A stretch of DNA of 64,000 bases, from contig JAFKKH010000020.1 of assembly GCA_017305665.1 (NCBI GenBank), positions 79,248 through 143,247 on the forward strand, given 5' to 3'. The notes under the pieces are model-generated. The model was not told where the DNA came from. It worked only from the letters and a program-made list of their open reading frames with translations, and searched no databases. Below are positions 52,268 through 61,742 of the stretch, piece after piece. This stretch comes from Hyphomicrobiales bacterium (GTDB lineage: Bacteria; Pseudomonadota; Alphaproteobacteria; Rhizobiales; Xanthobacteraceae). The translations under genes were made by a program, and so were the position numbers. Position 1 is the stretch's first letter. Every line of letters starts with the position of its first letter.

Positions 52268-53113
52268 ATGAACCAGCAGAGTCAGGTTGATCTCGCCCGC
52301 ATCGAAGCGCTCCGAGGGAATGTCGAAGCGGCATTGCCCGTCCTTGTCCGACACGCGGAAGCGGGCGACGATAGTGCTGCGGTTTCCGCCGCGGAGTTGT
52401 CCGCTTATCTGTGGCGATGGGATGATGTCATCGCTCAGGCTGCGCGGCTGATTGCCAATCCTTATGCAGTCTACGCCGGCAACGTCTTTCACGAGCTCGT
52501 CCTGCTGTTGGGGCGTGCGGGACAGGAGACAGGCGACTGGCGGACCATCGCCCGCGTGGCCGATGCCGCTTCACAGCGAGTCGAAGCCGACTTGCGGGCA
52601 AATCCTTGGGGCTTTCCCGAAACGAAGATCGAGGGTGCGCAGTCGCTTCTGCTGATCCTTGACCGGCTCGGCGAATATGCCTTGGGAGAAGGGCATATCC
52701 GGCTGCACGGCTACCTCGATATCTTCAGTCCGAGACCGGAGATACCGAAGCCCGATCTGTTTAAAGCCGCCATGAAGCTGAAGCAGAATCAGGGTTCGCC
52801 GGAGCGCCGGCTCATTTTCGCGTCCATGTATCATCTCGACGATGAAATGATCCGTCTGTTCGAGACGATGAACGGAAAAGTCCGATTCGAGCACGCCGTT
52901 AGCATTGCAAAGGCGTATTTGCGCCGCGGCGACGAGGCCACGGCGTGGGAAGCGGTGCGTGCCAATTGGGCGGACTGGGCGCCGGTGGATCGTGCCCAGA
53001 CGGCGCCTCTCGTCTTCTTCATCGATACAGCTTTAGTAAATCTCGTCACACGGGATAGAGCGACCGATCTCGTGCATCGTCCACGCGCCGCACACCTATC
53101 GAATCCGGCGTAG
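52268..53113 (+). CDS. Conserved-looking helical repeat protein of unknown function
   Basis: A 281-residue soluble protein without signal peptide or membrane segment. The helical pattern (ARIEALRGNVEAALPVLVRHAEAGDDSAAVSAAELSAYLW, then WDDVIAQAARLIANP) and the later SIAKAYLRRGDEATAWEAVRANW look like TPR- or Sel1-type repeats. It stands alone between two gene-free gaps. An AGGCATCG stretch before the ATG may serve as ribosome binding site. No enzymatic motif was seen; a protein-protein interaction role is possible. Confidence 0.7.
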   Translation: MNQQSQVDLARIEALRGNVEAALPVLVRHAEAGDDSAAVSAAELSAYLWRWDDVIAQAARLIANPYAVYAGNVFHELVLLLGRAGQETGDWRTIARVADAASQRVEADLRANPWGFPETKIEGAQSLLLILDRLGEYALGEGHIRLHGYLDIFSPRPEIPKPDLFKAAMKLKQNQGSPERRLIFASMYHLDDEMIRLFETMNGKVRFEHAVSIAKAYLRRGDEATAWEAVRANWADWAPVDRAQTAPLVFFIDTALVNLVTRDRATDLVHRPRAAHLSNPA

Positions 53114-53460
53114 CCGAACGTCAACAGGTTTCGCCAAATTCCAACAGACCGCGAACGAAAATGTTCGTAGTTTTGTACATAAGTGCGCGCGCCCACCGGG
53201 ATAAAGATAGGCACCGGGATTTCTGGAAATTTCAATGTGAATGGAGCTGCGAAGCTTGTTCCTGCTTAAGCCCATTTTGCATATCTGCGATCTGCTATGC
53301 TCGTGATTGCAGATGCGCGCCCATTGCACTAATCTTCTACGATCGCATTCAGCCGACCAGTCTCTGGGATGATCGGTCAATTTTTAGATATCCGAAAAAC
53401 GCACACGGCGGATTAGATCTTCGATGAAATAGTCACAGGTGAACACACGGAGCTAGAGCC
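53114..53460. other. Gene-free stretch upstream of the amidohydrolase
   Basis: About 350 bp, more AT-rich than the neighbours from 53380 on, with only short frames lacking family features. It presumably holds the promoter of the amidohydrolase gene; no operator-like symmetry was noticed. Confidence 0.5.
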
Positions 53461-54816
53461 ATGGCTTTCAAGTTCGGGTCCATCGCCGCAACCGTGTTTT
53501 TGGGTTCAGCAACAATCCTCTCGCCTGAGGCCTATTCGCAAACCGCCCCTCAACCGGGCGCGACATTATTTCAGAACGTTCACATTTTCGATGGCACGGG
53601 CTCCTCCCTCTCGCCTTCCTCCAACGTACTCGTCAAAGGGAAAATCATCGAGCGCATCTCGACTGCGCCAATCGACGCCGAGCCCGGCACGAAAGTGATC
53701 GCTGGAGGTGGCCGGACACTGATGCCAGGTCTGATCGACGCTCACTGGCATGCCATGCTGATACGATTAAGTCCGGCACAAGCGATCGGTGGAGACGTCG
53801 GATACAACAACATCGTCGCCGCCGATGAGGCGACTGACACCCTCATGCGTGGATTCACGACTGTGCGCGACGTCGGCGGCCCGTCATTTGGACTCAAAAG
53901 GGCTATCGACGAAGGCATCGTCAGAGGCCCTCGCATCTACCCCTCCGGCGCGATGATCACCGTTACCAGTGGACATGGGGATTTTCGTCAGCAGTCTGAC
54001 CTGCCCCGCAGCATGGGCACGCTGACTCGTATGGAATTGGTCGGTGGCAGCATGGTAGCCGATAGCCCCGATGAAGTGCGCCTTCGGGTCCGCGAGCAAC
54101 TGATGCAAGGTGCTTCGCAGATCAAGCTGACAGGCGGCGGTGGCGTGTCGTCACCTTTCAGTCCGATCGACGTTGTGACTTTTACAGAGCCGGAACTTCG
54201 CGCTGCCGTTGAAGCCGCGGAGAACTGGGGCACCTATGTCACCGTCCACGCCTTCACTCCCAGGGCCATTCAGCTTGCCATTTCTGCGGGCGCAAAATGC
54301 ATCGAGCACGGCTTCCTGATGGACGACGCAACAGCCCGCCTGATAGCGGAGAAAGGGATATGGCTGAGCCTGCAACCCTTGCCGGAAGAAATGCGGGAAG
54401 GCTTTCCGGAAGGATCGATGCAACGGGAAAAGGCTGACGAGGTCTGGCCCGGAATCGATCAGGCTTATCGATTAGCGAAAAAATACAAGCTTAAGACAGC
54501 CTGGGGCACCGATGTGCTCTTCTCGCGTGAACTAGCACAGCGCCAGGGAGCGATACTGGCTTCGCTTGTCCGCTGGTACACGCCTGCCGAAACGTTAGCG
54601 ATGGCGACCGGGACCAATGCCGAATTGCTGTCCATGTCCGGCAAACGCAATCCTTACCCCGGCAAGCTCGGAGTGGTCCAGCAAGGGGCGCTCGCGGATT
54701 TATTGCTCGTCGACGGAAATCCGCTGGAGAACATCAATCTCATCGCAAATCCGGACAAGAACTTCCTGATCATCATGAAGGACGGAAAAATCTACAAGAA
54801 TACAGTGCCGAAATGA
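53461..54816 (+). CDS. Exported amidohydrolase (imidazolonepropionase/prolidase-like)
   Basis: A 451-residue metal-dependent hydrolase of the amidohydrolase superfamily. A signal peptide (about 1-27, TVFLGSATILSPEAYSQ) is followed by the N-terminal beta-sandwich and GRTLMPGLIDAHWHAM, with metal ligands His95 and His97. Later come GFTTVRDVGG, QIKLTGGGG (Lys region), VHAFTPRAIQLAISAGAKCIEHG and KTAWGTDVLF (Asp ligand). Members act on peptides, carbamates or lactams; the substrate here is unknown. It appears to be a single-gene unit. Confidence 0.9.
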   Translation: MAFKFGSIAATVFLGSATILSPEAYSQTAPQPGATLFQNVHIFDGTGSSLSPSSNVLVKGKIIERISTAPIDAEPGTKVIAGGGRTLMPGLIDAHWHAMLIRLSPAQAIGGDVGYNNIVAADEATDTLMRGFTTVRDVGGPSFGLKRAIDEGIVRGPRIYPSGAMITVTSGHGDFRQQSDLPRSMGTLTRMELVGGSMVADSPDEVRLRVREQLMQGASQIKLTGGGGVSSPFSPIDVVTFTEPELRAAVEAAENWGTYVTVHAFTPRAIQLAISAGAKCIEHGFLMDDATARLIAEKGIWLSLQPLPEEMREGFPEGSMQREKADEVWPGIDQAYRLAKKYKLKTAWGTDVLFSRELAQRQGAILASLVRWYTPAETLAMATGTNAELLSMSGKRNPYPGKLGVVQQGALADLLLVDGNPLENINLIANPDKNFLIIMKDGKIYKNTVPK

Positions 54817-55108
54817 CATTCAGCTCCGCGTCATTCGTGTAGCCACCTTGCGGACACTCTATTGCACATCGGCGTTTTGCTGCGAATAGCGATGGCGAAA
54901 ATTCGCAAGTGTATCCGGCGTTGGTTCACGTGCCGCAAAAATCATTCGGCGCTTGTGGCGATGCTGACAATCATTCCGGCAGGAGGTCTGTCAAATTATC
55001 TGACAGGAGAAATCCCCAGCGACGAACCGCCGGGGCCCGGCACACGCGCCAGGCACTAACGAGGCAACACGAGCCGCTCGTTTAACATCATCTTCTGAGG
55101 AGGCAATT
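54817..55108. other. Intergenic region upstream of the HdeD-like gene
   Basis: A gap of about 290 bp. It contains an inverted repeat CTGTCA-N7-TGACAG at 54988-55006, a possible operator about 100 bp before the HdeD-like start. A 55-codon frame from ATG 54892 has a basic N-terminus and one hydrophobic stretch but no clear ribosome binding site, and is not called. Confidence 0.4.
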
Positions 55109-55663
55109 ATGACGACCATCTCATCCCTTAGGCCTTCCGGACTAAACGCCCCTCCCCGATGGGTCTGCATTCTCCTTGGCCTTGTCATGGTCTTCGTCGG
55201 CTTTCTCGTTCTAAGCGACGTGATGCTGTTCACCGTGGTGAGCACCATTTTCATCGGCTGGATGGCGATCATCGCGGGCGGATTCGAAATCATTCACTCG
55301 TTTTGGACAAAAGGATCGGGCGGCATGCTCTGGCAGATACTGCTCGGCATCCTCTATGTCGCATTCGGTACTGCCCTCGTCACCCAGCCACTCTTTAGCG
55401 CGCTGATCCTGACCTACATCCTAGGCATCGCGCTGCTGATTTCCGGCATCACGCGTATCATGCTGGGCATCAGCTTCTGGCAGCGGTCAGGCTGGATCAT
55501 GGTCATATCCGGCCTCTTCGGCGCCGCTGCAGGCCTGATTATCCTGACTGGGTTTCCGGCGAGCGGCCTGTGGGTGCTGGGAATGCTGCTCGGCATCGAT
55601 CTGATCATCCATGGCGTTGGATGGATGAGCTACGCATGGCAATCGACCGCCAAGCCTACGTAA
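55109..55663 (+). CDS. HdeD/DUF308-family membrane protein
   Basis: A 184-residue inner-membrane protein with six hydrophobic helices in pairs. Helix-start patterns such as WVCILLGLVMVFVGFLVLSD, IFIGWMAIIAGGFEIIHSFW and LLGILYVAFGTALVTQP are typical of HdeD, a family linked to acid resistance in enteric bacteria but of unknown biochemical role. A TGAGGAGG ribosome binding site precedes the ATG. Its stop codon lies 1 bp from a tRNA-Arg fragment. Confidence 0.9.
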   Translation: MTTISSLRPSGLNAPPRWVCILLGLVMVFVGFLVLSDVMLFTVVSTIFIGWMAIIAGGFEIIHSFWTKGSGGMLWQILLGILYVAFGTALVTQPLFSALILTYILGIALLISGITRIMLGISFWQRSGWIMVISGLFGAAAGLIILTGFPASGLWVLGMLLGIDLIIHGVGWMSYAWQSTAKPT

Positions 55664-55664
55664 A

Positions 55665-55711
55665 TGGCGCGCCCGAAGAGATTCGAACTCCTGCCCCAGA
55701 TTCGTAGTCTG
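55665..55711 (-). repeat. 3' half of a tRNA-Arg(ACG) gene, likely attachment-site remnant
   Basis: On the minus strand the sequence carries the anticodon stem-loop with CTACGAA (anticodon ACG), a variable region, the T arm (AGGAG, loop TTCGAAT, CTCTT) and the acceptor 3' strand CGGGCGC-G-CCA. The D arm and the 5' acceptor strand are absent upstream, so it is not a functional tRNA. Such 3' tRNA halves are what site-specific integrases duplicate on insertion, which makes this a probable att scar. Confidence 0.75.
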
Positions 55712-55859
55712 CGCCGCCCCGTTGAAGTCATTGCGATCTGTTACCGTAAGGAGCGACACAATCGACGGGATCACCTCTTTTCGCGGTTCTAGATGAAATA
55801 CCATTCCACAAGACAAGATTGGGTACCGACTTCAACCTAGGGCACGCGCTGATCGCGTT

Positions 55860-57278
55860 TCATTCGCCCCTTCGGCGCTGATCCACGCTCACCCGCACCG
55901 CCTCAATACCCCGCGACCCGGCAGAGGACAGTCTCGACGTACTTAGCGCGGCAGCGAACAGCGCAACGCCTGCGCCGATCAACAGAGAAACTTGCGCACC
56001 CTTAGCCGGATAGCGGGCGAGCAGCAAAGCGACCAATGCAGCGCCGATCGTTTGTCCTAGAAGCCGCGCTGTCCCCAACATGCCGCTGGCACCACCGCTG
56101 CGTTCGCGGGGTGCCGCCGCGATCATAGTGCGATTGTTAGGCGATTGAAACAGACCAAAACCGGCGCCGCTAAGCGCCATTCGCCATACGACGTCCATCA
56201 GGGAAGGATGAGCCGGCAGTATCGCCAGCGCGCCGAGGCCGCCGGCAAAAAGCAAAAGACCGATGCCGCCCAAAAGCCCGGCTGGATAGTGCTCGACCAG
56301 GCGGCCGGCCAAGGGCGCGATAATCGCGATGGCAATTGGCCATGGAGTGATCAAAAGGCCTATTTCCACAGCCGAAAATCCAAAGTGGGCTTGCAGATAA
56401 AACGGTAGCGCGACGAACGCAAGCATCTGCGCACAGAAGGACGCGATCGAGGTGCAGATCGACAGCGTGAAGACAGGAATGCGCAGGAGGTCCACCGGCA
56501 GCAACGGCGAAGGAACAAATGACTGTCGGCGAACCAGCCACACGCAAGCGAGCGTCGCGATTGCCATTTCCGAAAGATAAAAAGCCGGCGCCTCGCCGTG
56601 ACCTACGCTATCGATCGCGGTTATGCCAACGCCAAAAGTGACAGCGCTTAGAACAGCGCTTAGCCAATCGAAGGAATGGCTGGCAAGCGGAGTAAACGGC
56701 AGACAGCGCCATGCCAGCGACAGCGCCGCGACCCCAAGTGGGATATTGATGACGAACAGGTAGGGCCATGTCCCTATTGCCAATATTCCAGCGGCCAGCG
56801 TTGGGCCAACGGCCGCCGATATGGCAACCACGAGCGCGTTGATGCCGATACCGCGTCCCAATTGCGAATGCGGGTAGGTAAAGCGAACCAAGGCCGCATT
56901 GACGCTTAAAATTCCCGCAGCGCCGAAGCCTTGCAAGACGCGCGCAACTGTCAACAACACCAGCGTGTGGGCTAAAGCGCAAAACAGCGAGGCCAGCGTG
57001 AAGAATAAAAGTCCGGCGAGATACACACGGCGATAACCGAAAATCTCGCCAAGCGCAGCGAACGGCAGCAGCGAAATGGTGATCGCGAGTTGATATCCGT
57101 TGACGATCCATATCGAAAACGCCGGACTCGCATTCAGATCCTGCGCAATTGTAGGCAGCGCGACGTTTGCAATGGAACCGTCTATGACGGCCATGACAAG
57201 CCCGAGCCCGATCGTTAGAATCGCCCAATAACGTTGAGGCAGAGGCAGGCCGTCAGCTGATTTCACAATCGCAGCCAA
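55860..57278 (-). CDS. MFS transporter, DHA2/EmrB-QacA type
   Basis: A 472-residue exporter with 14 predicted helices. The first helix carries VMAVIDGSIANVALPTIAQDLNA, the DHA2 signature. QLAITISLLPFAALGEIFGYRRVYLAGL follows at the loop 2-3 motif, and GLFQSPNNRTMIAAAPRERSG is typical of drug and detergent exporters. It is transcribed alone, away from the gene-free stretch at 57.3 kb, and lies just right of the tRNA fragment, so it may be part of a mobile island. Confidence 0.9.
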   Translation of the reverse strand: MAAIVKSADGLPLPQRYWAILTIGLGLVMAVIDGSIANVALPTIAQDLNASPAFSIWIVNGYQLAITISLLPFAALGEIFGYRRVYLAGLLFFTLASLFCALAHTLVLLTVARVLQGFGAAGILSVNAALVRFTYPHSQLGRGIGINALVVAISAAVGPTLAAGILAIGTWPYLFVINIPLGVAALSLAWRCLPFTPLASHSFDWLSAVLSAVTFGVGITAIDSVGHGEAPAFYLSEMAIATLACVWLVRRQSFVPSPLLPVDLLRIPVFTLSICTSIASFCAQMLAFVALPFYLQAHFGFSAVEIGLLITPWPIAIAIIAPLAGRLVEHYPAGLLGGIGLLLFAGGLGALAILPAHPSLMDVVWRMALSGAGFGLFQSPNNRTMIAAAPRERSGGASGMLGTARLLGQTIGAALVALLLARYPAKGAQVSLLIGAGVALFAAALSTSRLSSAGSRGIEAVRVSVDQRRRGE

Positions 57279-57635
57279 TGTTAGCTAAGCCCGCTGTACC
57301 AGCGAACAGCATCGATCCGGCGCGACATCCAGTCTCCTCAAGTTACAGTTCCGACATTCATTTTAGCCCGACGGGAATTCAAAGCCAACCGCTCTCCTGA
57401 TGAGCCCGCCAGTTCGGATAAAGGAACGCCAAGCTCGCGAACTACGCCGCGAGCGGCGTCTGCAACACCGTGAGCGGCAACGGCATCAGAGTGTGCCGCT
57501 ACCGCATCCGCCTATGGCGGTGCAGCGAAAGGCCTCTGGATAAGAGCACGACAAGAGAGTCCGAAGGGCCATCGTGCACTTCGGGTGCGAACCGTCGCCG
57601 TGTGGCACCAAGATGTGTTCCGGCCAACCCCGAAG
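57279..57635. other. Gene-free stretch between the MFS gene and the deaminase-like gene
   Basis: About 357 bp. It includes the MFS promoter side. Frames on the plus strand here are Arg/Cys-rich and have no recognisable domain. Small self-complementary words (CCGCAT... ATGGCGG near 57500) are present but no clear RNA gene could be defined. Confidence 0.45.
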
Positions 57636-58391
57636 CTAGACCTCAACTATCCGCTCACTAAAGACCCGCCGGCAATCCATCTCGTATTCGAGGTCCTGCA
57701 CCGGCGGCCGATTGAAATGCCAGGTCAAGCCGTTGCGGAAAACACCGCGTTTCGCCAGTTCGCCCTCAAGAAACGGAAAGATGTCGTGCACGGTGTAGAG
57801 CTGCACGGCGGTTAGCTTGCTCCAGTCGCCGCCGAGCGCGGCCATGCGGCGCTCCATTTCACCGAGCACCCACTTCGCCTTTTCCTGCATGGCGGCCGGG
57901 CTGGTGTCGCCAAGGCGAATTGCATGTGCGCGATAATCGCCCTTGCCTTCCGGCGCCTCGCCGCTGCCGGCGACGACGAAAGAGCCGGGCGCATTGGAGG
58001 CCTCGACCGTGAAGGCGAACGCGTGAAGACTCGGCGCCGCAGGCGGATTGACCTTCGGGCAGACGTTGCTGCGTGCGACCGGATTGGTACCGCTCTTCAG
58101 CAGGCCCCACTGGTCGAGGAACTTGGTGTATTCGCCGTTGAAGCTCTTGAAGCCGCTTTCAGTAAATGGTGCCGGGGAGCGCAGCTCGCAGGCGGCGAAT
58201 GCGGTCAACGGACGATCGGCGGCCTTGATGATCTCGGCCACACGCGCGAATCCTTCCGCGATCGGTACCGGATTGGAAAACCTCACGCGCTCGAGGGCGA
58301 ATCCCGGCAAAGCTGCAACACCCGCGGAATACTGGCTGACACCGGGGATGAACCTGTAGCCACCATCGCGCAGTTCAACAGTCTCGATCAT
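57636..58391 (-). CDS. CnbZ-like protein (2-amino-5-chloromuconate deaminase family)
   Basis: A 251-residue soluble protein beginning MIETVELRDGGYRFIPGVSQYSAGVAALPGFALERVRF. It contains GTNPVARSNVCPKVNPPAAPSLHAFAFTV and SFVVAGSGEAPEGKGDYRAHAIRLGDTS, and ends with LTAVQLYTVHDIFPFLEGELAKRG. The last part recalls YjgF/RidA-like folds. By recollection of the family, the closest named member is CnbZ, which removes the amino group of 2-amino-5-chloromuconate; that match is tentative. It is 54 bp downstream of a complete ABC importer, so it may deaminate or hydrolyse the imported compound. Confidence 0.65.
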   Translation of the reverse strand: MIETVELRDGGYRFIPGVSQYSAGVAALPGFALERVRFSNPVPIAEGFARVAEIIKAADRPLTAFAACELRSPAPFTESGFKSFNGEYTKFLDQWGLLKSGTNPVARSNVCPKVNPPAAPSLHAFAFTVEASNAPGSFVVAGSGEAPEGKGDYRAHAIRLGDTSPAAMQEKAKWVLGEMERRMAALGGDWSKLTAVQLYTVHDIFPFLEGELAKRGVFRNGLTWHFNRPPVQDLEYEMDCRRVFSERIVEV

Positions 58392-58444
58392 AATGACGCT
58401 TTACCTCTTTGGTCTGGAGAAGAAGGGTTGCGAGCGCGCAGAAA

Positions 58445-59176
58445 CTAGCTTTTGAGCACGCCCAGATACGCTTCGCCGATGATCGGATCGGCGAGAAGAT
58501 CCTGTCCGGAACCGGATCGCACGATCCGCCCCATATCCATGACAAACGCGGAATGACACAGGTCGAGCGCGGTGATGACGTCCTGCTCCACCAACAGGAT
58601 CGACATGCCCTCCGCGTTCAGGGTCCGCAGTGCGGCGACGAGCTGTTCAACCAGAAGCGGCGACAGACCGAGCGACAGCTCGTCGATCATCAGCAGCTTC
58701 GGCGCACCCATCAAACCGCGGCCGATCGCGCACATCTGCTGTTCGCCACCGGACAACGTTCCCGCCGCCTGATAGCGGCGCTCGAACAGCTTCGGGAACG
58801 TGGTATAGACGCGATTGAGATCGCGTTTGAGTTCGGTCGACGACACGCGGCGCGAATATGCGCCCATCAACAGATTGTCCTCGATGCTCATCGCGCCAAA
58901 CAGCCGCCGCCCCTCCGGGACATGCACGATGCCGTGCGAGAGGATGGTGACGGCATTGGCCGTCGATAGATCCACGCCACCGGACAGATAGGAACCGGAC
59001 TGCACCGGGATCAGACCCGACAGCGCGCGCATCAGGGTGGTCTTGCCGGCGCCGTTCGATCCGATCAGTGCGGTGATTTCACCCGTTGGCACGGCGAGAT
59101 CGATACCCCACAAGACCTGTACCTCGCCGTAGCCCGCACGCAGACCTTTCAGCTCGACAATGTTGGTCTCAGCCAT
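58445..59176 (-). CDS. Branched-chain-type ABC ATPase (LivF-like), second importer
   Basis: A 243-residue ATPase with Walker A GSNGAGKTT, IVHVPEGRRLFGAMSIEDNLLMGAY, signature LSGGEQQM and Walker B LLMIDELSLGLSPL; the Walker B Asp-Glu is followed by LSLG. The ATG at 59176 overlaps the LivG-like stop by 8 nt. It is the last subunit of the importer before the CnbZ-like gene. Confidence 0.93.
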   Translation of the reverse strand: MAETNIVELKGLRAGYGEVQVLWGIDLAVPTGEITALIGSNGAGKTTLMRALSGLIPVQSGSYLSGGVDLSTANAVTILSHGIVHVPEGRRLFGAMSIEDNLLMGAYSRRVSSTELKRDLNRVYTTFPKLFERRYQAAGTLSGGEQQMCAIGRGLMGAPKLLMIDELSLGLSPLLVEQLVAALRTLNAEGMSILLVEQDVITALDLCHSAFVMDMGRIVRSGSGQDLLADPIIGEAYLGVLKS

Positions 59177-59918
59177 GGACGCCGGCCCTTTGCGCATATT
59201 GCTGACCCAGATAGGCCTCGATGACAGCCGGATTCGTCATCACGTCGCGCGGCTGGCCGTCCGCAATCAAGCGCCCGTTGTGCAGCACGACGATCCGCGA
59301 GCAGACATTCAGCACCACCTTCATCAGATGCTCGATCATGACGATGGTAATGCCATCGGCAGCAAGCTGATGGATCAGAGCGGTCGCCCGCTCAACTTCT
59401 GCACTGTTGAGGCCGGCATTGACTTCGTCGAGGAACAACAGCTTCGGTCGCATCGCCAGCGCCTTCGCAAGCTCCAGTCGCTTGCGCATCGCGAGCGTCA
59501 GCGTCGCGGCCTCTTGAGCGGCTTGCGCCTCGAGCCCGACAAATGCGAGGTGCCGTCGCGCCTCCTCACGCGCAGCCTTCAGGCTTTCACCAGGCTTGGA
59601 GAACAGCGCCGCCGCGGCAACGTTATCGAGCGCACTGAACTCGGCGAACGGTTGCACAATCTGGAAGGTGCGCGACAGGCCGAGCCGTGCCGACCGATAG
59701 GTCTTGACCTTTGTGATGTCCTCGCCGTCAAAGACGACCGCGCCGCCCGTAGCCGGCGTCACGCCGGTCACCACATTGACCAGCGTGGTCTTGCCCGCGC
59801 CGTTCGGCCCGATCAGGCCGATCACTTCCCCTTTGTTCACGGTGAGCGAGATGTCGCGCAGCGCCTGCAAGCCGCCGAAGCGGCGCGAAACCGATTGAAG
59901 GCGAAGAATCTCAGGCAT
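59169..59918 (-). CDS. Branched-chain-type ABC ATPase (LivG-like), second importer
   Basis: A 249-residue ATPase. Walker A GPNGAGKTT, LGLSRTFQIVQPFAEFSALDNVAAAAL, TLAMRKRLELAKAL in the signature region (again without a classical LSxGQ) and Walker B LLFLDEVNAGLN are visible. Its start overlaps the LivM-like gene by 8 nt. The same signature change as in the first importer suggests that both belong to one subfamily for aromatic or organic acids. Confidence 0.93.
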   Translation of the reverse strand: MPEILRLQSVSRRFGGLQALRDISLTVNKGEVIGLIGPNGAGKTTLVNVVTGVTPATGGAVVFDGEDITKVKTYRSARLGLSRTFQIVQPFAEFSALDNVAAAALFSKPGESLKAAREEARRHLAFVGLEAQAAQEAATLTLAMRKRLELAKALAMRPKLLFLDEVNAGLNSAEVERATALIHQLAADGITIVMIEHLMKVVLNVCSRIVVLHNGRLIADGQPRDVMTNPAVIEAYLGQQYAQRAGVHG

Positions 59919-60846
59919 TCTTCATCCCTCGCCGCCAACGCCACGAACCAACCGACATCAGGCCATGCGGCAGGAACAGCAACAGAAGAACAATGATGAT
60001 CCCGAGTACGCCACTATGGATCTGGATGTAGTTGCGCCAGACGACCTCCTCGAGGCCGAGATAGACGAAGGCGCCGACGGTCACGCCCAGCGGCGAGCCG
60101 AGCCCGCCGATCAGCGCCATCACGATCGGCTTTACCGAATAGAGGATATCGAACACGTCGGACGGATCGATATAGTGAACCCACGCCGCATAGATTCCAC
60201 CCGCGCTGCCGACGAAACAGGCCGACAATCCAAAAGCAATGCTCTTGTAGAGCGTGGTGTTGAGCCCGACCATATTGGCCGCGGTTTCGTTCTGCCGAAT
60301 GCAGGACAGACCGAAGCCGAGCTTGGATAACGACACGGCCATCACCATCACGGCGGTGACCAGCAGCAGGCTCCACATCGCGTAGAAGAAGAAAGTTGCA
60401 TCCGCCATTACGCCAGCGCTGGCCGAGAGCGGAATGTTCAGACCCATGCCGCCGCCGGTTAGATCGGTTGCGTTGTTGACAACTTCACGGAAGACTTCGA
60501 TCAACGACAGGCTGGCGATCGCAAAATAATGGCCGCGCAATCGCAACAGGGCTGCGCCGAGCAGCGCGGCCACGAGAAATGAGCCAATCCCCGCGATCGG
60601 AACCGCCGCGGCAAGAGGCATCCCGCGGGCCAGCAGCACGCCACCGATATAGGCACCGAGACCGAAGAATGCCGCGGTCGCGAATGACGGATAGCCGGCA
60701 AGACCCCCGACGACGTTCCACGACAATGCCAGGATCGCATACATGCATGCGATAGTGCCCAGGCGGAGTGCGTAAGCTCCGCCGAACATTGGCAGCGCCG
60801 CGATGCAGGCGATCAGCGCCAGCAGGATCAGATTCGAGCGGCTCAT
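59911..60846 (-). CDS. Branched-chain-type ABC permease (LivM-like), second importer
   Basis: A 311-residue permease with about nine helices. Typical stretches are SWNVVGGLAGYPSFATAAFFGLGAYIGGVLLARG, RLRGHYFAIASLSLIEVFREVVNNATDLTGGGMG and the coupling region FGLSCIRQNETAANMVGLN. The ATG at 60846 overlaps the LivH-like stop by 4 nt (ATGA); the ORF extending to 61110 is out-of-phase sequence over that gene. Confidence 0.93.
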   Translation of the reverse strand: MSRSNLILLALIACIAALPMFGGAYALRLGTIACMYAILALSWNVVGGLAGYPSFATAAFFGLGAYIGGVLLARGMPLAAAVPIAGIGSFLVAALLGAALLRLRGHYFAIASLSLIEVFREVVNNATDLTGGGMGLNIPLSASAGVMADATFFFYAMWSLLLVTAVMVMAVSLSKLGFGLSCIRQNETAANMVGLNTTLYKSIAFGLSACFVGSAGGIYAAWVHYIDPSDVFDILYSVKPIVMALIGGLGSPLGVTVGAFVYLGLEEVVWRNYIQIHSGVLGIIIVLLLLFLPHGLMSVGSWRWRRGMKNA

Positions 60847-61709
60847 TCGAAGCCCTTTCGGCCAAGCAAGCCTTGGGGCCTGAGAATCAGGAACACGATC
60901 AGCAGCACGAAGGACAGCGTTGTCGCATGCGCAGGGCCGAACATCGCCGACCCGACACCCTCGATCAGCGCCAGTAGCACGCCTCCGGCAAGCGCGCCCG
61001 ATACACTGCCGAGGCCGCCCAGGACACAGACCACAAAGGCCTTGCCGAGATAGGCCGTGGACGTGAGCGGAGAAATCGGAAAGATCAGGGCCATCAGCAC
61101 GCCGGCGCATCCGGCCAGCGCCGTGCCGAGCCCGAAGGCAATCGCATAGATCGCATTGACGTCAACGCCCATCAGCACCGCGGCGTCGCGATCAAGCCGC
61201 ACCGCGACAATGGCCCGCCCGACACGCAAACGGCGCAGGATCAGATACAGAATGCCGGTCAACGCCAGCGCCGCGATGGTCGCAACCAATCGATCGACCG
61301 GCACCACGACGTCGAAGATCGACACCGATCCCATCGGCGGCTTCAGCGTCAGCTTACGATAGTCGGCCTTGAAGTAATAGATCATCGCATTGTTCAGGAT
61401 CAGGTCGAGCCCGAACGTCATGGTCAGCGTGACGAGGACCGGCGCGGTGATCACGCGATTCAGAACGATACGCTGGATCACATAGCCGAACACGAAGAAC
61501 AACGGCGCCGCAATCACCAACGCATACCAGGGCGAGACGTGAAAGCCCTGATACAGGCTCCACGCCAGATAGGCGCCGAGCACGATGAAGGAACCGTGGA
61601 TCAGATTGATGACGTTGAGAACGCCCCAGACCAGCGAGAACCCGATCGCGATGCACGCGTAAAGGCAGCCCAGCACCAAGGCATTGATCAGAATCTGGGC
61701 TGCAAACAT
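60843..61709 (-). CDS. Branched-chain-type ABC permease (LivH-like), second importer
   Basis: A 288-residue permease opening QILINALVLGCLYACIAIGFSLVWGVLNVINLIHGSFIVLGAYLAW, the LivH pattern, and with VGRAIVAVRLDRDAAVLMGVDVNAIY as coupling region. It follows the binding protein by 33 bp on the same strand and overlaps the LivM-like gene by 4 nt. Confidence 0.93.
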   Translation of the reverse strand: MFAAQILINALVLGCLYACIAIGFSLVWGVLNVINLIHGSFIVLGAYLAWSLYQGFHVSPWYALVIAAPLFFVFGYVIQRIVLNRVITAPVLVTLTMTFGLDLILNNAMIYYFKADYRKLTLKPPMGSVSIFDVVVPVDRLVATIAALALTGILYLILRRLRVGRAIVAVRLDRDAAVLMGVDVNAIYAIAFGLGTALAGCAGVLMALIFPISPLTSTAYLGKAFVVCVLGGLGSVSGALAGGVLLALIEGVGSAMFGPAHATTLSFVLLIVFLILRPQGLLGRKGFE

Positions 61710-61742
61710 GTCGGAATATCGCGTTCGATGCTGTCAGTGCAC

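Noticed and set aside
54892-55059. 55-codon basic frame with one hydrophobic stretch upstream of the HdeD-like gene
   Set aside because: No clear ribosome binding site and no recognised family; possible, but unsupported.
55665-55711. A functional tRNA-Arg gene
   Set aside because: Only the 3' half is present; the D arm and 5' acceptor strand cannot be found in the adjacent sequence.
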